A stretch of DNA of 64,000 nt from Desemzia sp. RIT 804 (GCF_016892605.1 NZ_JAFEMV010000001.1:186001-250000); one strand, 5' to 3'. Counted from the first letter of the stretch, positions 17,971 through 28,816 are shown. The notes: generated by a model not told the origin, from the sequence alone. Numbers and translations: made by a program.

Positions 17971-18330
17971 ATGCCACGTGTAAAAGGTGGAACAGTTACG
18001 CGCCAACGCCGTAAAAAAGTTTTAAAATTAGCAAAAGGTTACTATGGTTCAAAAAATACTTTATTCAAAGTAGCTAACCAACAAGTAATGAAATCTTACC
18101 AATATGCTTACAGAGATCGTCGTCAAAAGAAACGTGATTTCCGTAAATTATGGATCGCTCGTATCAACGCAGCTGCTCGTATGAACAACATGAGCTATAG
18201 CACATTGATGCACGGACTTAAAGTTGCTGGTATTGATATCAACCGTAAAATGTTATCAGATATTGCTATTCACGATGCAGCAGCATTTACTGCTTTGACT
18301 GAACAAGCAAAATCAGCATTGAGCAAATAA
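17971..18330 (+). CDS. rplT: 50S ribosomal protein L20
   Basis: 119 residues, [23 protein letters not shown], with the long basic N-terminal helix followed by the globular RNA-binding domain ([18 protein letters not shown]). L20 is needed early in 50S assembly and is the likely repressor of its own operon through the leader before infC. GAGGAGGAAATT precedes the start. A terminator follows. Confidence 0.97.
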   Translation: MPRVKGGTVTRQRRKKVLKLAKGYYGSKNTLFKVANQQVMKSYQYAYRDRRQKKRDFRKLWIARINAAARMNNMSYSTLMHGLKVAGIDINRKMLSDIAIHDAAAFTALTEQAKSALSK

Positions 18331-18342
18331 TTATAAATACTT

Positions 18343-18376
18343 AAAAGCATCTTCCTAATCGAAGGTGCTTTTTTAT
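18343..18376 (+). terminator. Terminator of infC-rpmI-rplT
   Basis: AAAAGCATCTTC pairs with GAAGGTGCTTTT (one G-U pair), followed by a T-run. Confidence 0.9.
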
Positions 18377-18415
18377 TTTAAGCTAAATTAATTTAAAAGC
18401 AACACTGAAGTAGAA

Positions 18416-18442
18416 AGTATGTTTTTTACAAAAAAACATACT
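18416..18442. repeat. 12-bp inverted repeat before the oppA-like gene
   Basis: AGTATGTTTTTT at 18416-18427 and AAAAAACATACT at 18431-18442 form a perfect palindrome with a 3-base loop. It has no GC-rich stem, so it may be an operator or a weak bidirectional terminator. Confidence 0.5.
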
Positions 18443-18538
18443 CCAGTCAATAAACCATTGTAAGCTTAAAAGTTTGATGCTAATATCAATTAAGAAGATA
18501 AAATACTAATATGGCCTAAAAATCAGGGAGATTAAGAA

Positions 18539-20212
18539 ATGAAACGTAGAGAACACACAAAAAAATTAATTGGGACACTCTTAGCAGCAATATTCTTCTT
18601 AGGAGCTTGTCAAAAGGAAACTGGAAATCCTTATTTGACGGAAGAATATACTGAGAAACAAAATAACCAAAATATTTTGAATTTAACAGAAACTTCTGAA
18701 ATACCTACTATGGATTCAGTCAGACAAAGAGATATGGTCAGTGGAAATGTAATGAATAATGTATTTGAAGGACTGTATCGTCAGGCTGAAGATGGGGAAA
18801 TCGTTTTAGGAATGGCTGCTGACGAGCCGGCGATTAGTGAAGATGGATTGACTTATTCCTTTAAACTAAAGGAAAATGCCATCTGGTCTAATGGAGATCC
18901 TGTTACCGCACAAGATTTTGTTTTTGCATGGAGACGTCTAGTTGATCCCGAAACAAAAGCTTTGGGAACTCATTTAATTGAAGATATTGTCCAAAATGCA
19001 AGCGAAATTCTAGCCGGAGAAATAAAACCGACTGAATTAGGCGTAGCAGCACTAGACGACAAAACATTAGAAATCCAGTTAGTAAAACCCATCACGTATT
19101 TTAGCAATCTATTAACTCTTCCTGTATTTTTCCCGCAAAATGAACAATTCGTTACTGAAATGGGTTATGATTACGCAACATCTAGTGAAACATTACTCTA
19201 TAACGGCCCATTTACGTTGAAAGAATGGGATGGGACAGGATTGAGTTGGATCTATCAAAAGAATGAACAGTACTGGGATAAAAATGCTGTTCCACTGAAG
19301 ACGATTAATGTAGATGTCATAAAAGAAACATATACCGCTATAAATTTATACAACAATGGTTTAGTGGATCAGATTATGTTGACGGGAGAATTTATTGAAT
19401 TGGAAAGAAATCACCCAGAGCTAGCTTATATCCCAACTTCTTCTGTTTACTATTTAAAATTTAACCAAGAGAAGAATGGGTCTCCTACGCCTCTTGAAAA
19501 CAAGAATATTCGCCAAGCGATTGCCAAAGCGATTGATAAATCTGGCTTCGTGGAGGACGTCCTGCAAAATGGTTCTATTGAGGCGGATGGATTGGTACCT
19601 GAAGGTTTTGCTTTTGATCCTGAAAATGGCATAGATTTCAGAAAGCAAAGTGGTCATTTACTTTCTTACGATATGCAAGAAGCTGTAGCTCATTTTAGGT
19701 TAGGACTAGAAGAACTAGGAGTAGACAGTATTTCTTTGGAAATTATTGGAGATGATACTCAAATTGGTAGAGAGTCATTGGTTTACTTGCAGAATAATTT
19801 GATGAATGCATTACCTGGGCTAGAGCTCACGATTTCCAATAAACCATTTTATGCACGTTTAGCTGCAGATGAAGAGCAAAATTATGATATCCAACTTGCA
19901 GGATGGGGTGCTGATTTTGCTGACCCAATCAATTTTTTAGGGCTCTTTACAACCGGTAATGGAAACAATAAAACGGGTTTTTCAAGTGAATACTATGACT
20001 CATTGATTGAAACTGCAGAAAAAGTAGAAACAAATGAAAATGAGCGTTGGAATTTATTGTTGCAAGCTGAAGAAGAATTAATGAAGGAAGCAATCATTGC
20101 TCCCGTCTATCAAGAATACAAAGCTGTCTTGCAAAAAGAAAAAGTAAAGGGAATTATTTCGCATACAGTTGGTGCAGAGTACACTTATAAATGGGCCGAT
20201 ATTGTTAATTAA
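18539..20212 (+). CDS. Oligopeptide ABC transporter substrate-binding lipoprotein (OppA type)
   Basis: 557 residues, close to the usual OppA length. A signal peptide ends in FFLGAC, with the lipidated Cys at residue 24. The mature protein has the family 5 solute-binding fold: LNLTETSEIPTMDS at the start, EDGLTYSFKLKENAIWSNGDPVTAQDFVFAWRR-type peptide-binding region, and VKGIISHTVGAEYTYKWADI at the end. It captures peptides outside the cell. No opp permease or ATPase gene is adjacent, so it is an orphan binding protein that may serve a transporter elsewhere or act in peptide sensing. Confidence 0.92.
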   Translation: MKRREHTKKLIGTLLAAIFFLGACQKETGNPYLTEEYTEKQNNQNILNLTETSEIPTMDSVRQRDMVSGNVMNNVFEGLYRQAEDGEIVLGMAADEPAISEDGLTYSFKLKENAIWSNGDPVTAQDFVFAWRRLVDPETKALGTHLIEDIVQNASEILAGEIKPTELGVAALDDKTLEIQLVKPITYFSNLLTLPVFFPQNEQFVTEMGYDYATSSETLLYNGPFTLKEWDGTGLSWIYQKNEQYWDKNAVPLKTINVDVIKETYTAINLYNNGLVDQIMLTGEFIELERNHPELAYIPTSSVYYLKFNQEKNGSPTPLENKNIRQAIAKAIDKSGFVEDVLQNGSIEADGLVPEGFAFDPENGIDFRKQSGHLLSYDMQEAVAHFRLGLEELGVDSISLEIIGDDTQIGRESLVYLQNNLMNALPGLELTISNKPFYARLAADEEQNYDIQLAGWGADFADPINFLGLFTTGNGNNKTGFSSEYYDSLIETAEKVETNENERWNLLLQAEEELMKEAIIAPVYQEYKAVLQKEKVKGIISHTVGAEYTYKWADIVN

Positions 20213-20355
20213 TGAATCGATTGTCTGTTAAATCAAATTCATCCTTTAGTCCGATTATTTCTTTGATGAGAACCTCTATACTAGAAACGTAGTAAGTAAA
20301 ACAATACTAAATTTGTCACTTACTATAAATTCTATGAGCAAAGGACAATGTTATC

Positions 20356-20637
20356 ATGAAAGTAAGAAAGAAAACTTTAAAGACACCGATTGGTAAAATC
20401 AAGTCATTATGTCTGGCGCTGTTCAATTCAAATGTAAAAGGTAAAAAGAAACTAGCGATAATAGGAATCATTCTTTATATAATCAGTCCAATTGACTTGA
20501 TACCTGACTTTATCCCTATAGCAGGTTATGCAGATGATATTCTATTACCCATTTTATTTTTAGTGGTAGAGCGTATTCTTAACGATGGAACGGAAAAAGG
20601 AACAACTAGTACAATAAAAGAAGCAGAAAAGGCATAA
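20356..20637 (+). CDS. YkvA-family (DUF1232) small membrane protein
   Basis: 93 residues. The central segment KKLAIIGIILYIISPIDLIPDFIPIAGYADDI carries the DUF1232 hallmark SPIDLIPDFIP followed by a short hydrophobic stretch. The N-terminus is basic, the C-terminus charged. Function is unknown in general; members are small inner membrane proteins. The ribosome binding site AAAGGA is a little far from the ATG. A terminator follows at 20647-20700. Confidence 0.8.
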   Translation: MKVRKKTLKTPIGKIKSLCLALFNSNVKGKKKLAIIGIILYIISPIDLIPDFIPIAGYADDILLPILFLVVERILNDGTEKGTTSTIKEAEKA

Positions 20638-20646
20638 AATATCTGT

Positions 20647-20700
20647 TGATCCAAAAATGGATTTCTCTACAGTATGAGAATTCATTTTGGATCATTTTTA
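20647..20700 (+). terminator. Terminator after the YkvA-like gene
   Basis: TGATCCAAAAATG pairs with CATTTTGGATCA with one bulge, followed by TTTTTA. Confidence 0.75.
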
Positions 20701-20829
20701 TATTTGTAAATGAATGGTGAAAGACTGAAAATAAAACTACATAAATGAATAGTATTTAACCAAAAGGAAAAAATACGTGATATAATAAAATAAAATAGAC
20801 TATTTAAAAAACGGATGGAGGGCGTAGAT

Positions 20830-21912
20830 TTGGAGAATAAGGAGTTCAAATTTTTAAAAGAACTAACGGATGCTAAGGGAATTCCTGGAAATGAAGGACA
20901 AGTTCGTGAAGTTTTTAATAAATATGCCAATCCTATAGCAGATAAAATGATGTACGATGGTTTAGGCAGTATTATTGCTAAAAAAATTGGAGACCAAGAA
21001 GGTCCTAAAATCTTATTCGCAAGCCACTTAGACGAAGTTGGCTTTATGGTAACTTCCATAACAGAAGAAGGTTTTGTTAAATTTACGCCATTAGGTGGAT
21101 GGTGGGCCAACGTTATGTTAGCTCAACAAGTTGAGATCACTACTTCTTCAAATAAGGTCGTTCATGGGGTAACAGGGTGCAAACCACCACATGTGTTGAC
21201 CAAAGAAGTTCGTGAGAAAGCTTATGATATTCAGGATATGTTTATCGATATTGGAGCTTCAAGCAAAGAAGAAGCTCTTTTATGGGGTGTCAAACCTGGA
21301 GATATGGTCACACCTTATACTGAATTTAAAAGATTGAACGGTTCAAAATTTATTTTGGCTAAAGCTTGGGATAATCGGATCGGTACAGCTGTTGCATTGA
21401 AAGTGTTGGAAAACTTAATAGAGTCCGAACATCCGAATATAGCATATGGAGCAGGAAATGTTCAAGAAGAAGTTGGTTTACGTGGAGCAAAAACAACTAC
21501 TCATTTAGTAGACCCGGATATTTCATTTGCATTGGATACAGGAACGGCCGGAGATACACCGGGAATGACACCAAAAGAAGCTGATTCAAAACTAGGCGAA
21601 GGACCGCAAATTATTTTGTATGATGCATCAATGGTCGCACATAAAGGTTTACGTGATTTCGTCATAAGGATCGCAGAAGAGCTGGAAATTCCTTATCAAC
21701 TTACTGTAATTACTGGCGGAGGGACGGATGCAGGCAGCCAACATGTATCACGTAATGGTATACCAGCGTTAGCAATAACTGTTGCAGTTCGCTATTTACA
21801 TTCCCACACTTCTGTCATCCATGAAGAAGATTATTTAAATACCGTCAAACTAGTAACCGAAGTGATTAAACGATTAGATTGGGATGCAGTGAATAAAATT
21901 AAGTTTGACTAA
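20830..21912 (+). CDS. M42 family metallopeptidase (glutamyl aminopeptidase-like)
   Basis: 360 residues from the TTG at 20830, which has GGAGG at 20817-20821 eight bases upstream; an in-frame ATG at 20815 overlaps that site. M42 enzymes are cytoplasmic di-metal aminopeptidases that form dodecameric cages and trim peptides. Metal-ligand motifs are seen: [41 protein letters not shown] and the late [18 protein letters not shown]-like box lies near 20780. It is the longer relative of the M42 gene at 40947. Confidence 0.9.
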   Translation: MENKEFKFLKELTDAKGIPGNEGQVREVFNKYANPIADKMMYDGLGSIIAKKIGDQEGPKILFASHLDEVGFMVTSITEEGFVKFTPLGGWWANVMLAQQVEITTSSNKVVHGVTGCKPPHVLTKEVREKAYDIQDMFIDIGASSKEEALLWGVKPGDMVTPYTEFKRLNGSKFILAKAWDNRIGTAVALKVLENLIESEHPNIAYGAGNVQEEVGLRGAKTTTHLVDPDISFALDTGTAGDTPGMTPKEADSKLGEGPQIILYDASMVAHKGLRDFVIRIAEELEIPYQLTVITGGGTDAGSQHVSRNGIPALAITVAVRYLHSHTSVIHEEDYLNTVKLVTEVIKRLDWDAVNKIKFD

Positions 21913-22023
21913 AAAGTCATCACAGATAATTTTATAAGAAAAAATAGAATCGTTTAACTAAGGCTCTTTTATTTCTTAATACATCTGATGTAGTACTAGT
22001 TAAGAAAGGCTTAGGAGGATCAA

Positions 22024-23487
22024 TTGGTTAAAGAATTTAAGTTGTCGGCAGGTGAAGATATAATGGAACGAGCAAAAAAAAGGATTGCAGTTATTGGCGG
22101 AGGTATAACCGGCCTTACAGCTGCTTATCGAATAAAACAAAAAATTGAAGCTGAAAATTTACCGTTTGAGTTGATTATTTTGGAAAGTGCTCTTCGAGTA
22201 GGTGGTAAAATCTACAGTATGAAAGTGGAGAATCAGTACTTAGACTTAGGAGCGGAATCTATTGATACTCGTTATCCAGAAGCAATGGAATTGGTTAAGG
22301 AACTGGGGTTAGAAGACCAGCTTATTTTTAACGAAGGCGATAAGCAAGATTTGTTTTATTATAATGAGTTGCATCAAAATCCTTATCCTACTTATAAAGG
22401 CATACCGATAAATAAAAAAGATATTTGGAAGAATAAAATGCTTTCGTTTAACGGTAAAATGGCTACTTTTAAAGATCGTTTCATGCAGCCTGAAGAGCTG
22501 GAAGAAGACATAGGAGTAAGCAGTTTCCTGAAAAGAAGATTAGGCGATGAAATCGTCGAACTAATGTTAGAGCCTTTCTTTTCAAAAGTTTATGCAAATG
22601 ATATAGATGATATGGGTGTCAGAGCAACAAATGAACTCCTTTTTGATTTGGAACAAGAGTATGGCAGTATTGAAAAAGCATTGCTAGATCACCCAGAACT
22701 GCAAGATCGATCTGGAAACTATGCGACCTTTGCACAAGGCCTTTCTGTTTTAACGAATAAATTAGAGGAAATTTTAAAACCCCATATTCAATACAGCAAA
22801 AAAGTAGTGGAAATCAAGCCGGGAGTAGAAAATACTTATATTCTCAATATAAATCTTAAAGAAGAAGTTAGGGTTGGTGCAATATGTGTGGCAACTCCGA
22901 CAACAGAGTACAGCAAGCTTTTTAAAGATAAAGAACTTAAAAAACATTTTTCTCAAATAAAAGCAGCTTCAATAGGTCACATAGTATTTAGTTTTGATCC
23001 AGAAGCGATAAAGAGTTATCCTGAGGGATTCGGGATATTGACTCCTAGAAGAAATGATTCATTTGTTTCTTCAATCGTATTTCTAGGGAAAAAATGGCCA
23101 ACCTTGTATTCTTCAAAAGAGGTCTTGCTTGCTGTCAATTTTGGGCGTAAAGGTGAAGATATGATCGTTTCACTAAGCAATAAAGAAATTGAAGAAAAAA
23201 TCTTAAATGATTTAGAAATGATGCTTGGAGTAACTCAAAAACCGAATTACCGTATCATTAAACGGTGGCCAGATGCTATTCCTCAATTTTCAGTCGAACA
23301 GGAAAAAGTGATGAAGGAAGTTGTAGAGCCGCTTTTAAAAGAAAAGTATCCTGGAGTGTTGATAGGTGGAAACGGTCTAGAAGGTTACGGTCTTAGTCAG
23401 TGTGTCAGACAAGGGAACCAAATTGGGGTCGAGTTAGTTGAAATAATAAAAGAACGAAATTGTACCTTGCGAACAAATATGAGATAA
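22024..23487 (+). CDS. HemY-like protoporphyrinogen/coproporphyrinogen oxidase
   Basis: 487 residues if it starts at the TTG at 22024, which has AGGAGG at 22013-22018; an ATG at 22063 would remove 13 residues and cannot be excluded. The N-terminal FAD-binding motif IAVIGGGITGLTAAYRI is followed by LESALRVGGKI, typical of HemY/flavin amine oxidases, and the C-terminus has PGVLIGGNGLEGYGLSQCVRQG, the HemY FAD-closing motif. HemY oxidises coproporphyrinogen III in Gram-positives. No other haem synthesis gene is in the window, and most Lactobacillales lack the full pathway, so its substrate here is uncertain. Confidence 0.82.
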   Translation: MVKEFKLSAGEDIMERAKKRIAVIGGGITGLTAAYRIKQKIEAENLPFELIILESALRVGGKIYSMKVENQYLDLGAESIDTRYPEAMELVKELGLEDQLIFNEGDKQDLFYYNELHQNPYPTYKGIPINKKDIWKNKMLSFNGKMATFKDRFMQPEELEEDIGVSSFLKRRLGDEIVELMLEPFFSKVYANDIDDMGVRATNELLFDLEQEYGSIEKALLDHPELQDRSGNYATFAQGLSVLTNKLEEILKPHIQYSKKVVEIKPGVENTYILNINLKEEVRVGAICVATPTTEYSKLFKDKELKKHFSQIKAASIGHIVFSFDPEAIKSYPEGFGILTPRRNDSFVSSIVFLGKKWPTLYSSKEVLLAVNFGRKGEDMIVSLSNKEIEEKILNDLEMMLGVTQKPNYRIIKRWPDAIPQFSVEQEKVMKEVVEPLLKEKYPGVLIGGNGLEGYGLSQCVRQGNQIGVELVEIIKERNCTLRTNMR

Positions 23488-23496
23488 AAAAGTATT

Positions 23497-23538
23497 AATA
23501 AAACACTCAAATAGTGGTATTTGGGTGTTTTATTGTTT
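23497..23538 (+). terminator. Terminator after the hemY-like gene
   Basis: A 17-bp stem, AATAAAACACTCAAATA with TATTTGGGTGTTTTATT (one G-T pair), a GTGG loop, then TGTTT. Confidence 0.85.
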
Positions 23539-23643
23539 CAAATTACCTCTGGGTCCTGTAAAGTAGTGGTTGTGAGATAGGTGACTTCTAAGAAAGTTTC
23601 GTGCTAATATTGTATGAAAGATAATTTTACGAGGAGGTAGCGT

Positions 23644-24384
23644 ATGGAATTAACTATTTTAGGATATTGGGGAGGGTACCCTTCAAAAAACGAGGGTACA
23701 ACTTCTTATTTATTAGAGTCTGATAGTTTTCATTTGTGGTTAGATGCAGGAAGTGCATCCCTAATTGCTTTAGAAAATCACGTGGATCCGATGGATATTG
23801 ATGCTGTATTGATATCGCATTACCATCATGATCACGTTGCTGATTTAGGAGTATTTCAATTTACACGTCAATTACGCGGTATAGGAGAAAAGCGTGTTCC
23901 TATTGTTCCCATCTATGGGCACGCAGAAGATGAAGAAAACTTTAAGCGATTAACAATGGAGCGCGTTTCTAAAGGAATCCCTTATCAAGAAGGAGAAACG
24001 TTTTCTGTGGGGCCTTTTGAAATAGAAACGATGAAAACTCTTCATCCCGTACCTTGTTTTGCTTTTAGAATAACTGAAGTAAAAACTGGGAAAATATTGA
24101 TTTTTACAGCAGATTCGGGTTATTTAGAAAGTTTTATTTCATTCTCAAATGAAGCCGATGTAATTTTATGCGACACTAATTTTTTTAGAGGGATGGAAAA
24201 CCATCGAGTTCATATGACTGCTGTTGAGGCAGGAAGGATAGCTAAAAGGGCGCATGCTAAAAAATTGGTTCTAACTCATTTGCCTCAAAATGGAGATTTG
24301 GAACTATTAAAAGCACAAGCCATGGAAGAGTTTGAATCTCATTCAGTCATTTTAGCTAAGAAAGATTTGACTATTACAATTTAA
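23644..24384 (+). CDS. MBL-fold metallohydrolase (YhfI-like)
   Basis: 246 residues of the metallo-beta-lactamase fold. The metal site ISHYHHDHVADLG matches HxHxDH, with a later TADSGY acidic ligand and THLPQ histidine. RNase Z-like members and phosphodiesterases share this fold. The gene lies directly before the lipoate ligase gene, as yhfI and lplJ do in Bacillus subtilis, so YhfI is the best name; its substrate is not known. GAGGAGGTAGCGT precedes the ATG. Confidence 0.85.
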   Translation: MELTILGYWGGYPSKNEGTTSYLLESDSFHLWLDAGSASLIALENHVDPMDIDAVLISHYHHDHVADLGVFQFTRQLRGIGEKRVPIVPIYGHAEDEENFKRLTMERVSKGIPYQEGETFSVGPFEIETMKTLHPVPCFAFRITEVKTGKILIFTADSGYLESFISFSNEADVILCDTNFFRGMENHRVHMTAVEAGRIAKRAHAKKLVLTHLPQNGDLELLKAQAMEEFESHSVILAKKDLTITI

Positions 24385-24461
24385 TGGTCCCGTTATCAGG
24401 AACCCTTAAAGGAAATAATTTTTTTGATTTTTTGGTTATTTAAAGAAAAGAGGAATGCAAC

Positions 24462-25481
24462 GTGTATTATGTAAAAAATGAACGCAATGGGGTAGAAGTG
24501 ACAGACCCACGATTAAATCTAGCCATTGAATACTATTTATTGAATGAAGTTCATTTAGATGAACCGATTCTGTTATTCTACATCAATGAACCATCTATCA
24601 TCATTGGTAGAAACCAAAATGCTTATGAAGAAGTAAACCGTGATTATGTAGAGCAAAACAATATTCATGTTGTTCGTCGTTTTTCTGGTGGTGGGGCTGT
24701 GTATCATGATTTTGGAAACTTGTCGTTTTGTTTCATTACCAAAGATGATGGAGATTCTTTCCGTAATTTCAGTAAATTTACTGAACCTGTAATCAACGCG
24801 CTTCACAAGATCGGTGTGGAAGGTGCAGAGTTAAAAGGGCGAAATGATTTACTGATAAATGGTCAAAAGTTCTCAGGAAATGCGATGTATTCTAAAAACG
24901 GTCGTATGACTGCTCATGGAACGATTATGTTTGATAGCGAAATTGATGCAGTCGTAAAAGCTTTGAAACCTAAAAAAGAAAAATTAGAATCAAAGGGAAT
25001 TAAATCTATCAGAAGCCGGGTAACAAACATCAAACCATTCATGTCGGACGAATATCAATACATGAATACAAAACAATTCCGTGAAAGATTGTTATTGAAT
25101 ATTTACAATGTGGATTCTGTTGAAGAAGCAAAACAATATAAATTAACTGAAGAAGATTGGGAAAAAATCGAAGTCTTTTCAAAAGAATACACTGGAAATT
25201 GGGAATGGAATTATGGAAGATCACCTGATTTTGATATCGAACGCGGGCAAAGATTCGCTATAGGTTCAATAGATGTTAAATTGAACGTTGAAAAAGGTGT
25301 AATCAAAGAAGTGAAAATTTATGGAGATTTCTTTGGATTAGGCGAAATTTCTGATGTAGAGGAAAAATTAGTCGGCATCAAATACGACGCGAAAGAAATA
25401 TCCGCGGCGTTAGATAATATAGACATCAAAAAATACTTTGGTGATGTTACAAAAGAAGAACTAGTTCAGTTAATGTATTAA
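24462..25481 (+). CDS. lplA: Lipoate--protein ligase
   Basis: 339 residues from a GTG at 24462. LplA activates lipoate with ATP and joins it to lipoyl domains of 2-oxoacid dehydrogenases and related proteins. The motifs RRFSGGGAVYHDFGN (near residue 70) and GRNDLLINGQKFSGNA with the catalytic Lys are clear. The C-terminal accessory domain covers about 255-339. AAAGAGGAA precedes the start. Use of scavenged lipoate fits an auxotrophic lactic acid bacterium. It ends at a bidirectional terminator that faces trpS. Confidence 0.94.
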   Translation: MYYVKNERNGVEVTDPRLNLAIEYYLLNEVHLDEPILLFYINEPSIIIGRNQNAYEEVNRDYVEQNNIHVVRRFSGGGAVYHDFGNLSFCFITKDDGDSFRNFSKFTEPVINALHKIGVEGAELKGRNDLLINGQKFSGNAMYSKNGRMTAHGTIMFDSEIDAVVKALKPKKEKLESKGIKSIRSRVTNIKPFMSDEYQYMNTKQFRERLLLNIYNVDSVEEAKQYKLTEEDWEKIEVFSKEYTGNWEWNYGRSPDFDIERGQRFAIGSIDVKLNVEKGVIKEVKIYGDFFGLGEISDVEEKLVGIKYDAKEISAALDNIDIKKYFGDVTKEELVQLMY

Positions 25482-25490
25482 AAAAACAAC

Positions 25491-25553
25491 AAAAAAGCAG
25501 CACGTTCTTTCTGCCAAATTAAGGCTTAAAAGAACGTGCTGCTTTTTTGTTTT
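25491..25553. terminator. Bidirectional terminator between lplA and trpS
   Basis: AAAAAAGCAGCACGTTCTTT at 25491-25510 pairs exactly with the copy at 25529-25548. It gives a T-run on each strand and separates convergent genes. Confidence 0.9.
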
Positions 25554-25555
25554 GT

Positions 25556-26563
<1,008 letters not shown>

Positions 26564-26680
26564 TTACACTCCCTGTATATGTGCATTTCATACTTCTTAA
26601 ATATCATAACAAAAAAAACGGGCTTTGTTATTGAAAAAAGCAAAGTTTCATAAACTCTCTATCATATTCTATCAAAAGAA

Positions 26681-27052
26681 CTAAAATAAATAATAAACTG
26701 CTAAAAATACCATACATAAAATAAATAGTGAAAATCCAACATTTAATGGAAATAAATAAGTTTTTCCAACTTTTTGAGACCAATAGTTAGTTGTTTCTGG
26801 CTGATCGAATTTGGATGTAGAAGTAGCTGAACGTCGTTTAAATAATTTTTTTAATAAAAACTGCGTAGAATCAAATGTCCCCATGGCAACCATGGCTAAG
26901 AAAAAGCCAACAAATAAAAATGTGGCTGAAAATAAAAAGGTTAGATTAATAGTGTACAACAAATTAATGGTTTTATAAAAAATTGGTTGAAGTACAATGC
27001 AGATCACTAAAATAGAAAGGGTGACAAAAGAGGGGGATTTATAATATTTCAT
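26681..27052 (-). CDS. Small membrane protein (DUF3899-like)
   Basis: 123 residues from the ATG at 27052, preceded on its strand by AAGGAGG; an upstream in-frame start at 27088 would add only 12 residues and lacks such a site. Three hydrophobic stretches are visible: one near residues 9-30, one near 33-57 (FLFSATFLFVGFFLAMVAMG), and one at the C-terminus (LFILCMVFLAVYYLF). A basic stretch (KKLFKRRS) lies between. It resembles DUF3899 proteins, which have no known role. It reads toward trpS. Confidence 0.65.
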   Translation of the reverse strand: MKYYKSPSFVTLSILVICIVLQPIFYKTINLLYTINLTFLFSATFLFVGFFLAMVAMGTFDSTQFLLKKLFKRRSATSTSKFDQPETTNYWSQKVGKTYLFPLNVGFSLFILCMVFLAVYYLF

Positions 27053-27430
27053 CGTAAGCCTCCTTAAAAAAATAAAATAAATGTTCAAAATAGTTAGTGC
27101 TGGATAACAGCAATATCTTTATTTTAACATATTGTTATAGTGAATAATATAAACTTAAAAAGAAACGTAAAATGAAATTAATACTTATTTAGAATGATTA
27201 TAAATATACACAATTAACAACAAACCTTTATTGCAAAAGAGTTTTTGGCATTAAATGTGAACAAAAAAGTTATTATCAATAAAAAGATACAAAAAAAATA
27301 ACACTTTTTGACAAAAAGATGTCGAAAAGGGGTAGACTTTAGAAAATTAGTTCGTTATAATATCTATTGTAAGCTAGTAATTGAGGAATAGATCAAGAAA
27401 ATAGCGAAACGCAAAAGGAGAGGAATACAT
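27053..27430. other. Intergenic region upstream of spx
   Basis: An AT-rich gap between the divergent small membrane protein gene and spx. The only clear signals are the spx promoter at 27333-27361 and A/T-rich runs. A TTGACA at 27308-27313 has no good -10 partner. No coding frame is supported. Confidence 0.5.
27333..27361 (+). promoter_or_regulatory. spx promoter
   Basis: TAGACT at 27333-27338, a 17-base spacer and a consensus TATAAT at 27356-27361. About 70 bases of leader follow before the gene. Confidence 0.6.
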
Positions 27431-27829
27431 ATGGTTACATTATTTACATCACCCAGCTGCACTTCATGTAGAAAGGCAAGAGCATGGTTAGAAGAAAATG
27501 ACATTCCTTATGTAGAAAGAAATATTTTTTCTGAAGGATTAACGATTACAGAAATAAAATCTATTTTACGTATGACAGAAGACGGCACAGAAGAAATCAT
27601 TTCCACTCGTTCGAAAGCTTTCCAAGAGTTAAATGTGGATTTAGAGGATATGACTTTACAAAAACTATTTAATCTTATTCAAGACAATCCTGGATTATTG
27701 CGTCGACCAATCATGGTAGACGAGAAGAGATTGCAAGTTGGATACAACGAAGATGAAATTCGTCGTTTCTTGCCAAGAGAAGTTCGTGCTTTAGAATTAC
27801 AAAAAGCTCAAATTATCGCAGGCATTTGA
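27431..27829 (+). CDS. spx: Transcriptional regulator Spx
   Basis: 132 residues, the length of Spx. This ArsC-fold protein binds the RNA polymerase alpha C-terminal domain and redirects transcription under thiol stress. The redox switch is C10-x-x-C13 in SPSCTSC. The conserved [26 protein letters not shown] segment near the C-terminus is typical. AAAGGAGAGG precedes the ATG. Regulators MecA (650 bases downstream) and SpxH (5 kb downstream) lie in the same neighbourhood, as in Bacillus. Confidence 0.96.
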   Translation: MVTLFTSPSCTSCRKARAWLEENDIPYVERNIFSEGLTITEIKSILRMTEDGTEEIISTRSKAFQELNVDLEDMTLQKLFNLIQDNPGLLRRPIMVDEKRLQVGYNEDEIRRFLPREVRALELQKAQIIAGI

Positions 27830-27913
27830 ATAGAACAACTGAAAAGAAGAAAAACATTACGAGCTATTAGCTACAGTAAAATTACATGAGGCATGAAAAA
27901 ATAGAGAAAATTT

Positions 27914-27952
27914 AAAGAGCTGGTACCAACATAATTGGGCTAGCTCTTTTTA
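27914..27952 (+). terminator. spx terminator
   Basis: AAAGAGCT at 27914-27921 pairs with AGCTCTTT at 27942-27949 and is followed by T residues. Confidence 0.75.
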
Positions 27953-28082
27953 ATGTAATTCAGACTTGAATTCAGATTTTTGACTTTACATTTAAATAAT
28001 TTCCTATACAATAAATTTATAAGACAATTGAGCTTTTCAGCCAGCAATTCTTTAGAGTTGCATAGAAAGTAGGTGTAGGACT

Positions 28083-28754
28083 ATGGAAATGGAACGAATT
28101 GATGAGGATACCATTCGAGTAGAAATTGAACACTCTGATTTGGAAGAAAGAGGTATCAAGTTTTTAGATCTCTTAGGTAACCGTAAACAAATTGAAAATT
28201 TCTTTTATAGTATTTTAGAAGAAGTAGATATTGATGAACAGTTCCATGAATCTGATGCCATCACTTTTCAAGTTTTGCCAAAAGGGAATGGACTGGAGTT
28301 ATTCATTAGTAAAGATGGTCCATCAACTGATCAATTAGATTTATCAACTGCTGAGGGATTTAGCAGAGAAGATATAGCTGATTATATTCAAAATAAGATA
28401 ACAGATGGCGATCAACGAGATGAAATGGATGAGATTGATTCATATATGAATGATATCACTAAACGAACTAAAGAATTCGTGTTTGAATTTGAAGATTTTG
28501 AAGATTTGATTGGGCTATCTAAAATGTTGTATTTAGAAAATGGCGTATCAAATGTTTATTTCTATAATGAACAATATTATTTAGAGCTGGTTTTCTTTAC
28601 AGAAGAAATGCAAGTTGAAAAACCAGAACGCGAATTGGCAATGGCTTTGGAATATGCCAAACAGACGAATGTCACTAGTAGTATCTTAGAAGAGTATGGA
28701 AGCATGATCATGGAGAAAAGTGCATTAGAACTAACACGACACTATTTTAAGTAA
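28083..28754 (+). CDS. mecA: Adaptor protein MecA
   Basis: 223 residues. MecA brings substrates such as ComK-type regulators to ClpC for degradation and also assembles ClpC hexamers. The N-terminal substrate-binding domain begins MEMERIDEDTIRVEIEHSDLEERG, an acidic linker lies at about 110-125 (DGDQRDEMDEID), and the C-terminal Clp-binding domain includes FEFEDFEDLIGLSK. A second ATG two codons later is possible. It is placed between spx and coiA, the usual Firmicute order. Confidence 0.95.
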   Translation: MEMERIDEDTIRVEIEHSDLEERGIKFLDLLGNRKQIENFFYSILEEVDIDEQFHESDAITFQVLPKGNGLELFISKDGPSTDQLDLSTAEGFSREDIADYIQNKITDGDQRDEMDEIDSYMNDITKRTKEFVFEFEDFEDLIGLSKMLYLENGVSNVYFYNEQYYLELVFFTEEMQVEKPERELAMALEYAKQTNVTSSILEEYGSMIMEKSALELTRHYFK

Positions 28755-28775
28755 TAGGAAAATAGAATAAAGTTT

Positions 28776-28816
28776 AAAACGAGACAAATTCTCTTTAATT
28801 TGTCTCGTTTTTTTGT
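28776..28816 (+). terminator. mecA terminator
   Basis: A perfect 15-bp stem, AAAACGAGACAAATT with AATTTGTCTCGTTTT, followed by T residues. Confidence 0.9.
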
